NCBI GenBank assembly: GCA_973895155.1
Contig: OZ316891.1
Span: 23,498,001 to 23,562,000, forward strand
Direction of reading: 5' to 3'
DNA length: 64,000 bases
DNA from: Marsupella aquatica
Taxonomy: Eukaryota > Marchantiophyta
The notes beneath the pieces are model-generated. The model was given only the letters and a program-made list of their open reading frames with translations, was not told where the DNA came from and made no database searches. The position numbers and the translations under genes were made by a program. This document shows, piece by piece, positions 24,170-35,471 of this stretch (positions are counted from its first letter, which is position 1; every line of letters starts with the position of its first letter).

Positions 24170-24420
24170 CGACGCGCTGGTCTTCGCACCTGCATCGGTT
24201 CTTTTTTCCGAAACAAAACCTGCTGCTTCCGATTCTTTCTGTTTCGGACTTTGCGAAACCAAAGGTATCGGACACGCAATCGGACTTTCTGAAACTATCT
24301 GCTTCAGACCCCTTGTCCTTTTCTTGTGGCCGTGTATTTACCAAGTGTGGCCCGTTTCCTATTGCATCGGACCCCTCATGAAGTTATATCGGATACCTCT
24401 TGGCTTTCCCAAAGGGGGTC
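24170..24420. repeat. ATCGGA motif cluster, upstream of the Ptta-like gene
   Basis: Copies include gcatcggttc, cttccgattc, gtatcggacac, caatcggac, gcatcggacc and atatcggata. The cluster sits between the first coding exon and the divergent promoter region, so it may act in promoter control as well as in end recognition. Confidence 0.55.
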
Positions 24421-24755
24421 CAATATAATGTTTTGATTTGGGTTGGGTATGGGATTGGAGGGTTTAGAGTATAATTTAGGATATTTAGGTTTTGTATGGG
24501 GTAAGGGCACATGGTTGGAGTTATTATTTGCTTTCATATTTGAATCCGCATTTTGTAGCTAGGGCTCTACATATGTGAATGGGACAGTGAACGTGTCATG
24601 CATGTAGAGGGACCTCTTGCAAGTTTCTTTGTTGCGGAGAACAAATTTTGGGGTTTGTACCGGACTATGTAATTTTTTTGATAAGCTATGGTCTTGCATG
24701 CTTAATATATTGGGCTCTAATTAATGATGCAATTGTGTATAGAGTCTTGGTGTTT

Positions 24756-25465
24756 TAGGGGTGGTTGTGGTGATGGGAACTCAATACTATGATATGTAAT
24801 ATAGGATCAAGAAAATACTACAAGAAGTTTTTGTATGAACCATTTTCGGGTGAAAGCCTTTTGTTTCATTTCTTTATAGGGGATTATGGGTGTACGTAGA
24901 GGTTTTATTAGTATAACATTATACCTTTTGTTAGGATAATATTAAACCCCTTCATTAGGCTAATCTTTGTGTTTGGATTTGATGTGCAGGACCTTGCTTT
25001 TGGAGGGGTGGTTAACTTTTTTTGAGGGGGTAGGGAGGTTTTGATTTTGGACAATGCACTATGCATGAAACCGTGCATCCAGGAGGTATGATGTCCTCTT
25101 GCAAGTTCCTTGCAAGTTTAGGGATGGTTGTGGTGATGGGAACTCAATACTATGATATATGATAGACAAAATACTACAAGAAGTTTTTGTACAAACCATT
25201 TCTTGGTGAAAGCTATTTGGATCATTTCTTTGGAGGGGTTTATGGGCTTAGGGTTATGGGGTTTTACTAGGATAAGGTTACACCTTTTCTTAGGATAAGG
25301 TTCAACCTCCATATATTAGCTAGGCTAATGGTTGTGTTGGATTTGATGCACAGTACCTTGCGTTTGGAGGGGTGGTTCAATGTTTGTGAGGGGGTAGATA
25401 GGTTTTGTTTTGGACAATGCACTATGCATAGTGTGAGACCGCGCATCCAGGAGGTATGATGTCCC
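24756..25465 (+). repeat. direct duplication, unit ~350 bp, period ~363-368 bp
   Basis: Copy 1 (about 24756-25103) and copy 2 (about 25119-25465) share ggttgtggtgatgggaac, tactacaagaagtttttgta, cttggaggggtggtt-type blocks and gcatccaggaggtatgatgt in the same order. They lie in the non-coding region between the divergent Ptta-like gene and the + strand genes. No coding frame is evident, and I see no LTR-type ends. Confidence 0.8.
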
Positions 25466-25753
25466 TGCTTCACGAGCCGCATCATTTACACTTAATTTGT
25501 ATGTTGGAATTTTTTTATATGTGGTGTGTTCTTCCTACACTCTTTCGCACTTACAGATTATGTATGCTCATTAGCAAAATGCTCACCCATATATGCAGAG
25601 ATTTTGGATGTCCCACACCTTGTGTGTAGAAAATACGACAGAGTAGGCTGGCAAAGCGCGGGTATCATTGAGGTACAACAGGAATTTTGTATCTCATGCA
25701 TTAATTAATTCTATTTTGATACTCCAACACTTGTCTTCTTTTATGCAGCTTAC

Positions 25754-26704
25754 ATGAATTTAGAGTGTACTTCATGCATGCAGATGTCTACTTCTGATAG
25801 TTCCACGTCAGATTCAAACTCAGACACAAGCTCGTCTGAGGGGGAGGTTCCTCCACCCCCTCCTCCAGATCGTCCTCGTGCTCCACTAGGACCCATACCT
25901 TGCTGGTGTGTGAGATGTAAGGGACTTGTGGTTCGACATGCGTGGGAGACTTGTGAGCACATTGAGAACTGTGGCCGCCACAAGGGTGATATGCCAGGGT
26001 ATTTGCCTAGCCAGGTACAGATATGTTTATGTCCCCTATTCATTCCATATATGCATTCCAATTTAGGGTATTGCTTAATTATCTTGCATTTACATCCTGG
26101 CACTAATTAATTTATTGATTTGTGTAAAACCATTGTATGTGTGTTGAAATAGGTGCCTCGTAGGCCCCCACCTCCTTTGGTTCCTTCAGATATGGGGTCG
26201 CCCTTGGATAGTGAAGGCATCCTCTATTGGTCCTGATATAGGATATGGTCTTTTTGCTTTGGAGGATATTGTGGTCCCTCCAAAGCCATGGAGACGTGGT
26301 TATGATGGAGAGCACCTCTTTCCTTACATTGGGGCTGTATATAACTCAAAGAGTTGGAATATTTTGTTGCGTCAACACCCAAGTTGGGGGTGTATGCATT
26401 GAGGATGGACTCAGACCCGGATGAGGTATTCACTAGGCCGTGGCATTGCCGGATGATTGATGGTGACCCTATTTGGAACGGTAATTTAGCAGGGTACATC
26501 AATAGTACCACAGGTAGAGATAGAGGTTTGGAGGCTAATGTAGAGTGGATTCAAATGTTTGGTCCACCTAGACATCCATATTTTGTGAAACATATGGACG
26601 ACCATATCATGACAGTAGCTATTAGGACCATTAGAGCTGGTGAGGAGTTATTGTGTGAGTATGAGTGGGATGCACCAAAATTGTCCTTGCATTGTCGTCC
26701 ATGA
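25754..26704 (+). pseudogene. SET-domain (lysine methyltransferase-like) gene within the CACTA element
   Basis: First exon 25754-26014: Ser/Asp-rich start, PPPPPPDRPRAP, then a Cys/His motif CWCVRCKG...ETCEHIENCGRH. After a possible intron (26015-26152) the next exon opens with VPRRPPPPLVPSD and enters a SET domain: PDIGYGLFALEDI (G-x-G motif), HLFPYIGAVY (Y-x-G), NLAGYINST and EANVEW (the N-H-S / P-N region, degenerate) and AGEELLCEYEWD (catalytic Tyr region). SET enzymes methylate lysines, mostly on histones. Two 1-base shifts (G run at 26194-26197, and near 26350) break the frame. Upstream bases 25590-25674 may be a further exon. The SET identity is fairly sure; the N-terminal exon may belong to the transposase instead. 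Confidence 0.7.
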
Positions 26705-26827
26705 TAGTTTCTTGGACTTACATACATGTATATATATATGTCAATTTATTTTACATGTTTACATGAGAATGATGTTGTTCAGCAGTGCATGTGTTGATGA
26801 GATTAATTAATTGATGTTGTATGATAG

Positions 26828-29800
26828 AATCAATATGTAATGCCTGATATTGGGGTAATATCACGAGCTATGCGAAAACACCTTGTTGAGGCCATGGTGG
26901 CCAACCGTGGGCATGAACCGCAAAGGCAAGAGGATGGGGTACGACATGATGGTGATGATCCTATCCAAGACCATCTTGATGAGGAGAGGGCCATGGATGA
27001 GCTCATGGACCAATTCTATGATGATCACGATGACATTGGTTTGGAGGACATTGGTTCAACCCATGAAAGGACTAGTCATCCACATCCTTCTAGGGGGTCC
27101 CAAGACAAGCAATGGGAGGAGGCGCAACGTCATGCCCGTACTCGCATATTCAAGGGGAGTAGGTTATCTCGGCTCTCATCAATAATGTTGTTGCTCAACT
27201 TGCAGCAAAGACATGGGGCAAGCAATCTACTTTTGGATGATGTTTTCCGTACCTTGCATGATCATATTTTGCCAGTAGGCAATGCATTGCCAACCTCTTG
27301 GAAAGAGGCTAAACAGGTGTTGAGGTCCATTGGCCTGAAGTATGAGGTGATACATGCATGTGTGGATGATCGCATTCTTTTTAGGGGTGAGCATGAAAAT
27401 GCCACTACATGTCCTAAATGTCAGAAGCCACGGTACCGTGATGACATGTTGACGGGGAAGGTACCGCAAAAGGTTATGAGGTACTTTCCTCTTATCCCTC
27501 GATTGCGACATCAATTCCGATGTGCAGAGTTGGCTGAGATGATGGTATGGCACTCACAAAATTGTTCTGATATGGCTGTACCCTCTAGTGCCATGCGGAT
27601 GATGGTTGACTCTCCTGCCAATCGATTTGTAGAGGATAGATGGGGAGAGTTCAAAATTGACCCATGACATGTTCGACTAGGCTTGGCAGTAGACGGTATC
27701 AGCCCTTTTGCATTGACAGGAAAAGCCAAACCATATTCGGTGTGGCCAGTAGTGTTGACAAACTACAACATCCCTCCTTGGATGGCCATGAAGAAAGGTC
27801 ACCTACTACTCTCCATGATTATTCCGGGTCCTAAGCAAGTTAAAAAGATTGATGTGTACTTGCAGCCATTGATTGATGAGTTGATACAACTGTGGAGAGG
27901 AGTGGATTGTTATGATGGACGTCACAACACAGGAGGTTTATCCCGCATATTTACTCTAAAGGCCATCCTTATGTGGACCATGCATGATTTACCAGGTATG
28001 GTAAACCCTTATTTCCTCTAGTACCTAAACCTTGTATTTACTTGCAATTATGCAGATTTTTGCCTTGATGAACCTTATTCTATGAATGTGTTTTCTATGC
28101 ACCGGGCAGGGTTTGGATATGTTTTTGGATTGCAAACATCAGGCTATCGAGCTTGCTCTACATGTGGACCCGATTTGGAGGGGGTGGCCAGGCCCAAGTC
28201 AAGTACTCTGCAAAAAATTGTTTACATTGGTCATACTAAATATCTTCCACCAGACCATCCTTGGAGGAGTGATCCATTCCTTTATGATACTGATGAGGGC
28301 CAACCTGATATTCGTCCTCAACCTTAGCGGAAGGATCCAACATATTGGAGAGAGGTATGGGGGAGAGTTCAGGATCCGAGTGATCCATTACCATTATTCA
28401 GATGTGGCATGACCCGTTTGTCTGCATTGTCACAATTGCCATATTGGTCAGATATGCCCCAGGCCCTATGCACATTGAGGGGAATGTGGGGAAATCATTG
28501 ATTCGCCATCTATATGGGGAGAAAATTAACAATTGGAGAGAAAGTTGTGAGGAGATGGGGATGCATGGTCTTTTGGGTTTTTGGCCATCTTTGGACCCCC
28601 TGGTGCTCCCCCTAGCATCCATCCTCCTTGGGTTTTGACAAGGGCAGAGCGCATTGAGTTTCATAGACGTATTGGGTTGATGAGGTTTCCCATAGGTTAT
28701 GGTACCAATCTTCGGAAGGCATTTGGGGGGGAGGATTCTCCAAAATGGCCATCTTTCTTGAAGACACATGATTATCATCGGTTGCTTGAACATGTTCTTC
28801 TAGTTGCTATTATTGGATTGGGTAGTGAGGAACTTCGTGATGCCCTTTGGTCATTGGGTAAGCTCTTAAGATGGGTATGTCAAAAGGAGGTACAGGAGTC
28901 CAATGACATTGCTGCTATGGAGATATTTGGAGTAGAGGTTGTCTGCAAGTTGGAGAAGGCACTCCCTCCCTCATTCTTTGATGGTCAGGTTCATTTCCTC
29001 ATACATTTAGTGCGCGAGGTTGCAATTGCAGGCCCAGTTAATTGTCGATGGATGTATTGGGTAGAGCGTTATATGGGGGTGATGAAGTCATATGTCTTTA
29101 ATCGCGCTAGGGTGGAAGGTAGCATTGCGGAGCGTCATCTTGGAGCAGAGAGTATGTTTTACTGTACAAACATAGTTGCCACACTAGATCCTAGTGCTCC
29201 TAGGGGATGGATAGATGAGGCGGCACGAGAGGCTGACTACGAGGATGATAGACTCACTGGGGCATCTGGAGAGCGTCTCATAGGCTCAGCAGAGCGTTTA
29301 CAGCTCACAACATTTATGTTGTATAACTCACCCGAGGTTGTGGGGGAGTGGACAACATTTTATGAGGAGGAGAAGCAAAACAGTCGACGCCCACGGTTAT
29401 TTCCCGAGTTTCACCCATACATGAAGGAGAAGTTGTTAGAAGTGGATGCCCTGGTGGGTACCGGGGAGAGTGTATTACACTACCCAAATGTGACAGATAA
29501 ACTTCGTACCTTGGTTCATGGTCCACTACTTATAGTCACGACTCGGACTGCCATGTGGTCAAAGGGGAGACATTTTTGTGTGGAACAACTTGATGAGAAG
29601 AGGGCAGCTACACAGGATTGTGGGGTGATGGGTTGGTTCACCCAAGATTCCCAGAGTAGCATGTCAGACATGAATCCCATTCGCTCCACCGTGGCCCATT
29701 ATGGGAAGATTGAGGAGATCCTAACAGTGAAGTACCATGCACATACTACTTTGGAGGAAGTGGTATTCAAGTGCAAATGGTTCAAGATGAATCTTGTAGG

Positions 29801-30059
29801 CCACAATTGTACTTGTGAAGATGATGCATGCGGTTTTACTTGTTTGAAGACATCCGCAAATAGTGTCATCAGTTCCAACTGGAGGTCCTCAGATCCCTTT
29901 GCCTTCCCACATCACCTTGAGCAATGATTTTACCTACCCTATCCCAATGACCCCGAGTGGTCCATTGTCATGCCGTATATTCCCAGATCACGGTCCATAG
30001 TCCAAGAGAGACCCAACGTAGTTGTAGTGGAAGATAGAGACATACCCCCCACGAGTTAG
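26828..30059 (+). pseudogene. CACTA TNP2-type transposase
   Basis: Exon 26828-27995, intron 27996-28109 (GT-AG, joins LPG and FGYVFGL in frame), exon 28110-30059. Typical TNP2 motifs in order: ALPTSWKEAKQVL, HACVDDRILF, CPKCQKPRY, RYFPLIPRLRHQF, HVRLGLAVDGISPF, WPVVLTNYNIPPWM, PGPMHIEGNVGKSL, ALPPSFFDGQVHFLIHLVRE and GPVNCRWMYWVERYMG, then the C-terminal region (KIEEILTVKYHAH, VVFKCKWFKM). Stops: TGA at 27665-27667 in place of Arg in the usual DPR block, TAG at 28327-28329, TGA at 29925-29927 after which the frame continues to TAG 30057-30059. Frameshifts occur near 28450 and 28590. TNP2 cuts the element ends. The first exon joins in phase with the Cys/His exon ending at 26014. Confidence 0.9.
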
Positions 30060-30259
30060 TATAAATTGTAGACCCCACCATCTTCATGTATATTTTTACC
30101 GGCACTATCTTTTTATCGGCATTCTACAATTTTTCTCATTGTCCACAATTTCATGTAGTATACATATCTATTGCTTAAAGTATGCCCCATATCTGAATCC
30201 ATTAATTCCATGCAACCTATACATTGTAAAACACTAAAGTCCCATATGTCCCATTCAAA

Positions 30260-30715
30260 TACCATCGGAAACATATCGGACACACATCAGTACTGCCAAA
30301 GCAAAAAACCCCTTCCCATCCTCAAAGTATTGGATTTTCCGATACTATAACAATTGGAAGCCACTATCCGATACTCCACAGATCGGACACTTAAGCCCGA
30401 GGCCGAGGAGGGGTCTGATAGCAATTTCAACGGATAGTGACCGATACCTCAACCTTTGCAAATGATTTCCGTTGTAACTAGTATCGCAAAAATATGTCCG
30501 ATAACACTTGTATCGGTAAATGTCCGAAACCAAACCTATCGGAATTAGCTTTCGATACTATTATTATCGAACGTCTAAAAAACATGTCGGCTCTCAATTT
30601 GCGATACAGGATGTTTCGGACATTGTCCGATATGATGGGTATTGGATAAAGTTTTCGATACAAAACATATCGGATAATAATGTCCGATTTTGGTAGTATC
30701 GGAAGTATTTTGAAG
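30260..30715. repeat. ATCGGA subterminal repeat cluster, right end
   Basis: Roughly 15-20 copies of TATCGGA/TCCGATA and close variants in about 450 bp, in both orientations, directly after the transposase gene. Density and place match CACTA subterminal repeats. Confidence 0.7.
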
Positions 30716-30735
30716 ATCGCTCCACAGCGGTGAGT

Positions 30736-32412
30736 AGTTTTTAATGGTAACTCAGCATTGGGTAACCATAAATTAATGAAAAGGAAATGATTAACAAAAC
30801 ACAAGGAAAAATATCTCAAAGTACGCTAAGGGAGTCTGGAATTTTCCAAGGTTACTCCTTAAACATAAGTCAAAATGAAAAGACTTAAGGATTCAAATCC
30901 ATATTGCTTCTCAGATCTAAACTGCTTACTAGAGTACTCTTTTAAAGTGCCGTCAACATGTCTTATCCTTTCTTTCTAAGTGGTACTCAGATAAGATCTA
31001 AAAGGTAGCTACTTCAATATTTAGATGGTACTGAGCAACATGAAAGAAAATCCATCAATTTCATTAAGACATAAACTCAATGAGTTAACTTTAAGAACTC
31101 AAGAGATTGTAATGAATCACCAAAAAGGAATCTATCATCACAACTCAAAAGATTTGCACAAAAGGAATTTTACTTCCTGTGTTTATAATCATAGGTAAAA
31201 ACACAAGAAGGAGGTAAGTCTCTCCAAATGTTAAACCTGATCTCGAACTCATAGATTCATGATCAACTAGTTTAACACAAGGAGAAGGCAAAAATGCATA
31301 ACTTAACCATAAACTACACTAGTGGTGGAGGGGTCTTATAGTAAAAATCTACAGAGTAAGAGGTCAAAAGTCGAAGAGACATGCCTCTTCATACTCCTCA
31401 AAAAGTTAAAATGACGATTCAATAAGTGAAAAGCCGAAAATCTGGCTAAGTCTGAACTCGTAAACTAGTAAACTAGTAAAAGTTGTGAACTAGTAAACTC
31501 TTAAACTCGTAAAAGTCTAACTAAGTTGTAACTCGTAATTGTAACAGAAGTAAAAACTTGGCAAATTCAACTATTTTTAACTTCTTACTCGTAGCTCAGA
31601 AAAGCCTCAAATTTTTCCAGAAGGCTTTCCTAAGTACAGACTACATGCTAAAGAAGTATGACAGCTTTTAAAGCTCTAGAACACATTTCGAAAAATAGGA
31701 AAAGATGCACTACTCTTAAAACTAACTAAATCACTTAAGACTACTCTTCAAGCTTGCTGTCGGATGTCCTCTGGTTCTAGTAACTCCACAAGAGTAACAG
31801 TTCGATTCTGGGTAACCTCTATCAACTCAGCTTGGCGTGGGGATCCTCTGGAGTAAGGTAGGCACCTCAATTGTCTCTCATGATACATCAAAGGCATTCT
31901 CTTCATCAAATAACATGAATCTATACGAAGAGCTTCTTTGTAAATTCCAATCACATCATAGTGATTGCAGGTAGCAGCATGAACTTGGGGATAATAGTAT
32001 AGGAATTCATCAGAGTTCAGCATCCTGGAATAGAAAGGTTGAAGCCTCCATTTGACATCTCTGAAATACCGATTGAATTCTGTAAGAGTCTGAGAGGTAA
32101 GGTGGAAGAGAAGTCAGTAATGAACGCTTATGTCCTGCATTCCTTCCCTTTCAAGGTGAGCTCTTCATCCATTGGGGAGTCCTGTTGAACTAGTCGTAAG
32201 ATGTCACAATCACAGGGTCGCCAACTCTTAAGGTGTAACTCGTAAAGCAGTGAACTAGTAAACTCGTAAACTGAGTTTACTCGTAACTTAGGAACTTAGT
32301 AACTTTGAATGTTGTTTCAATTACAGTTAGCAATAATTGCAGTCTAAACACCGTAAAAAATTAAAAGAAATTCAGTTTCTTCATGCTTTTGGAATTACCC
32401 ACTACTTACAAA
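30736..32412. other. AT-rich spacer with short repeats and one coding-like remnant
   Basis: No complete gene. Around 31440-31560 and 32225-32290 short units of the form actcgtaaactagtaaa recur irregularly. A minus-strand coding-like remnant lies at 31746-32100 (separate entry). Confidence 0.6.
31746..32100 (-). pseudogene. unrecognised coding remnant
   Basis: A minus-strand frame open from about 32100 down to 31748, without a start codon at its upstream edge (Met only at 32023). It has natural-looking composition: FNRYFRDVKWRLQPFYSRM, YYYPQVHAATCNHYD, HERQLRCLPYSRGSPRQAEL. I do not recognise the family. It may be a piece of a retroelement gag or a host gene fragment. Confidence 0.3.
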
Positions 32413-34647
32413 CACATTAGTATAGTAACAAAAACAAGGAACATATAAACAATTAAGGGTGACTATGGAACCCGGGCCGTGGCCGGAGGTAAGGACGCCA
32501 GGGGAGAGAACACGATTAGGGTTAGGGCGCGCTAAGCATTGGCGGCTAGGGATAACCAACGGGAGGAAAGATCAGAGGAGGAGAGGGGTAAGGACCGCTC
32601 ATGAGGAATGGTGGCTCATTTGCAAGCACAAACTGGGCAGATGACTACGGAAGGCCAACTACTGTCAGCTGCTTAGGCAAGCACTCTGGGCGGAAGCAGA
32701 TACCAACGATCGAGTCAAGGAGGTATGAGCAACGTCAATCAAGCGGCACATTTTTGGGGATGCCTGTTCAAACGGGCAACTGAGTACATTAGGAATTACG
32801 AGGATGAAGAATCAGAGAGAGCAGCTCGAGAACGGCAGGAGCTTGCTCGACTGTGGGAGCTGCAGAGGTCTACCTTCTTAGGAGAACTCATCAAGGCTGA
32901 GTTCTTGTGGACTCCTACTGCCAATCAGCTCAATGACCTTCTGTTTTGCAAAGACAGAATCGTCGGCATTCGGGAAGCCATCAACCGCTGCAACGATGCG
33001 CACTGGGAGTTGAAGGGTAGCACGGAGGGGTGGACAAAGGCAACTGTGCTAGGAGAAACATCCACGGCAGCCGAGATGAAGAGGAAAGGAAACAACAACC
33101 AAGAGGCCACCCCGGTAAAAAGAACAAGGTCGGCGGCACCAAGGAAGCCAGCAAAGCAGCAGAACAAGAGGCAGGGAGAAGCCGAAGAGGAGGAGGTCGA
33201 TCCCATCAATGCCATTCCAACAAAGGATGACACCTGGAAAGGCTGGGCGGTGACCCTACCAGAGGAGGTGCAATTACATTTTGCACAGGAGGAGGATGCA
33301 TGCTTTACGGCCATGCAGACCAAGAAGTACCAGGGCTTCATGGCCGGATCCGGCTTGGAAGCCTTCGTAAGGTTACCACGGCTGAAGCCGGAGATGCCGG
33401 ACTCAGACTTATTAGAATTTGTGGGATCATGGGAACCCGAGACCAATTCCATGAGGGTGTATGGGAAAGATTTCTATCTCACTCCCCGGGTGATTGCTGA
33501 GGTGTTTGGCTTGCCGATGGGTAATAAGACCAAGGTTGATACCAGGAAGACCTTACCTGACAAGGAGTTTTGGTCATTCCCAGGACCATCAACAAAAAAT
33601 GGTTTCTTCCGGAACACCTGCACCAACCCGCACATCGGAGAGATGATCGATTTCTTGCAGGTGACCATGCATTGTAACTTGCCGAGGGCAGAGATTGGCA
33701 AGGCTCAGGTCTACCTGGCAAAAAGGCCAGACCCAAGCCGGGATTACAACGGGTACCTCCTCAACCAACTGAAGAAGATCTTGAAGGAGGAACAACATGT
33801 GATCGGCATGGGAAGCGTGTCCCGGCTTGGCTATCACATGCCGCTGTTGTGCCGGTATGCCAGAAGTCAAATCTTTGCCCCAAAACTTCCCCTATCGGCA
33901 AGGGCACCGGAGGAGGTTCCGGAGTAGAGGCCGGCAACAGAAGAGCCCAACCAGCTTGCCAGTCCTACGATTGAGCAGGTGTTTTGGCCAAGGAAAGAAG
34001 ACTTGCCAATGCAGCAATCAGGCATACAGAATCTGCTGAAATTGCTGGAGAAGGAGAGAACGGCACCGGTACAGGACACTACCCCAGAGGCCGGCTTAAG
34101 CCAACTTAGGAGGGAAAACCCCTTTACCGGAGCCAACGAGAGAAGGAGGCCGGAACACAAGCCGGGAGTTTGAATGTATGTGGGAGCTTCAAGCCCCGAA
34201 TTGGAGGCAGAGCAGCCTAAGGCTCCTTCCCACGGAAAGCACAGGGAGAGGACAGCCTGGAAACCAGAGGAGGAACAAGAGCCCGTGATCTATGAGGCTG
34301 TTTTCACGGTAGGACCAGGGGAACAGAGGGGGAAGCCGGGAGTCCAAGCAATGGAGGAGGCGGTGGAGGACTACAGCAATGATAACTCCGGCTATGGGTC
34401 GGATCATCATGTTCCAGGAGTAAGGACCTGTGGCCGGTTTATCTCCACGCTTCCAAGAGTAGTTTGAGGGGACCCCACCTAGTAGAGTAGCCCCGAGTCT
34501 CCCCCACCAGAGGTTGCTCCCCCGAGCTTTGACGGCATAAAGTAGACGGCACAAGATTTTCAGGAGCGACTTAGGGAGGAAGAGAAAGCAGCCCTGGCTA
34601 GGGAGAAAGATTTACTAGGAGGAGATTGGCCGGAGGACATTAGGCGG
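32413..34647 (+). mobile_element. partial Gypsy-2-type element (ORF3 part), plus strand
   Basis: Begins at about 32413 with sequence matching the 100 bp before ORF3 of Gypsy-2 and ends abruptly at 34647, where an inverted LTR starts. No pol sequence precedes it. The end is an insertion point of the minus-strand copy. Confidence 0.8.
32465..34647 (+). pseudogene. ORF3 copy, truncated at its middle
   Basis: Starts at the ATG equivalent to 17566 and covers the transposon-type domain in one open run (32725-33927: WTPTANQLNDLLFCKDRI, DLLEFVGSWEPETNS, GKDFYLTPRVIAEVFGLP). Stops: TAG at 33925 where Gypsy-2 has CAG, TGA at 34171 where the minus copy has CGA, TGA at 34465 shared by all copies. A missing base near 32727 breaks the N-terminal part. 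The coiled coil is not present because the copy ends before it. Here the joint that is frameshifted in Gypsy-2 near 18465 is intact, which confirms that the two parts form one protein. Confidence 0.8.
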
Positions 34648-35471
34648 TGTGGTGCGTCCCATGGCTCCCCAAACCCAAGAAAACCCCTTTGCTCAAGCCG
34701 ATTCCCGCAGGTTTTGTCCTTGGCGAGGCCGTTTCCGTGGCTTAGCGGCATGGGACGCTGCTAACTCTCCTTCAACTACTATTAACATTTTACACACATA
34801 TATTAGACAGATCCTTCATCGGGTCATGAGATACTTAGTCGGCCTATTCTAGGCTCTCCCTTGTATTCCTCTCCTGGTCTTCCATTAGGTATGTTTGGAT
34901 TCCACCGCCGAAATGATCCCCAATTGGCTTGGTTAAGCCGCTAAGACCTCTCTCAGCTCGACACATCCAACTCTCACTCCCTTGCTACTTCCCTTCATTG
35001 TTGTGGGCACTGTTCACACAAGTTAATGCGACGCACAAATAGCAAAATGACTCCTTCTGACTGAGTTATACCATGCACTTGCCATACAAACAGTACATCT
35101 CATACACAAGCTCTGCAAACTAAGCCATGAGGCCAACTCTATTCAGTTCTTAGGCATGAGGAAACATGAATATACACAAGGGTCACTGTATAACTGACCG
35201 AGAGCTTCTCTTACTACTTGATCCCAGCCCTGCTGGTGCAACTAAAAACTTGCTAAAGAAGAGGCCCTGGACTCCCCGTTGGTATTTATCCTGGCAGCGG
35301 ATCTGTCCAAAACTTTGTTACGTAAGCTTAATCTATCCTACCTGTAATCTACCTAACTGTATAGCGAGGCAGGAGCACAAGTGTTGCTCCTACTAGTGGA
35401 TCCGTCATCCCACTAATCTAAGTGTCAGGGCCGTCTCTTGGTCTTGATCCTAATCCTAAACTTGGAGATCT
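34648..35471 (-). repeat. 3' LTR of a Gypsy-2-type element, minus strand
   Basis: Aligns in reverse with the Gypsy-2 3' LTR over its length. Its outer end, TGTGGTGCGTC, is the exact reverse complement of the 5' LTR terminus, so this is a true element end. It abuts the plus-strand ORF3 copy, showing the minus element inserted into it. Confidence 0.85.

Larger units (their letters stand above)
22127..30735. mobile_element. CACTA (En/Spm) DNA transposon, left end missing
   Basis: Defined by a TNP2 transposase (26828-30059), a Ptta-like accessory gene in the opposite direction (22127-24130), and clusters of an ATCGGA/TCCGAT motif near both sides. Subterminal repeat clusters bound by an accessory protein are typical of CACTA elements. 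A possible right end is ...GCTCCACAGCGGTG at about 30720-30735; on the other strand this begins CACCGCTGTGG, compatible with the CAC start of the superfamily. The left terminus is cut off by the Gypsy-2 LTR, so terminal repeats cannot be compared. A SET-domain frame lies between the two transposon genes. Confidence 0.8.

Noticed and set aside
24756-25465. The two ~350-bp direct copies as an LTR pair
   Set aside because: They are adjacent with only ~15 bp between them, lack TG...CA ends, and enclose no internal region.
25754-26704. SET frame as an ordinary host gene
   Set aside because: It is flanked closely on both sides by genes of the same CACTA element and by its repeat clusters, and its first exon joins in phase to the transposase.
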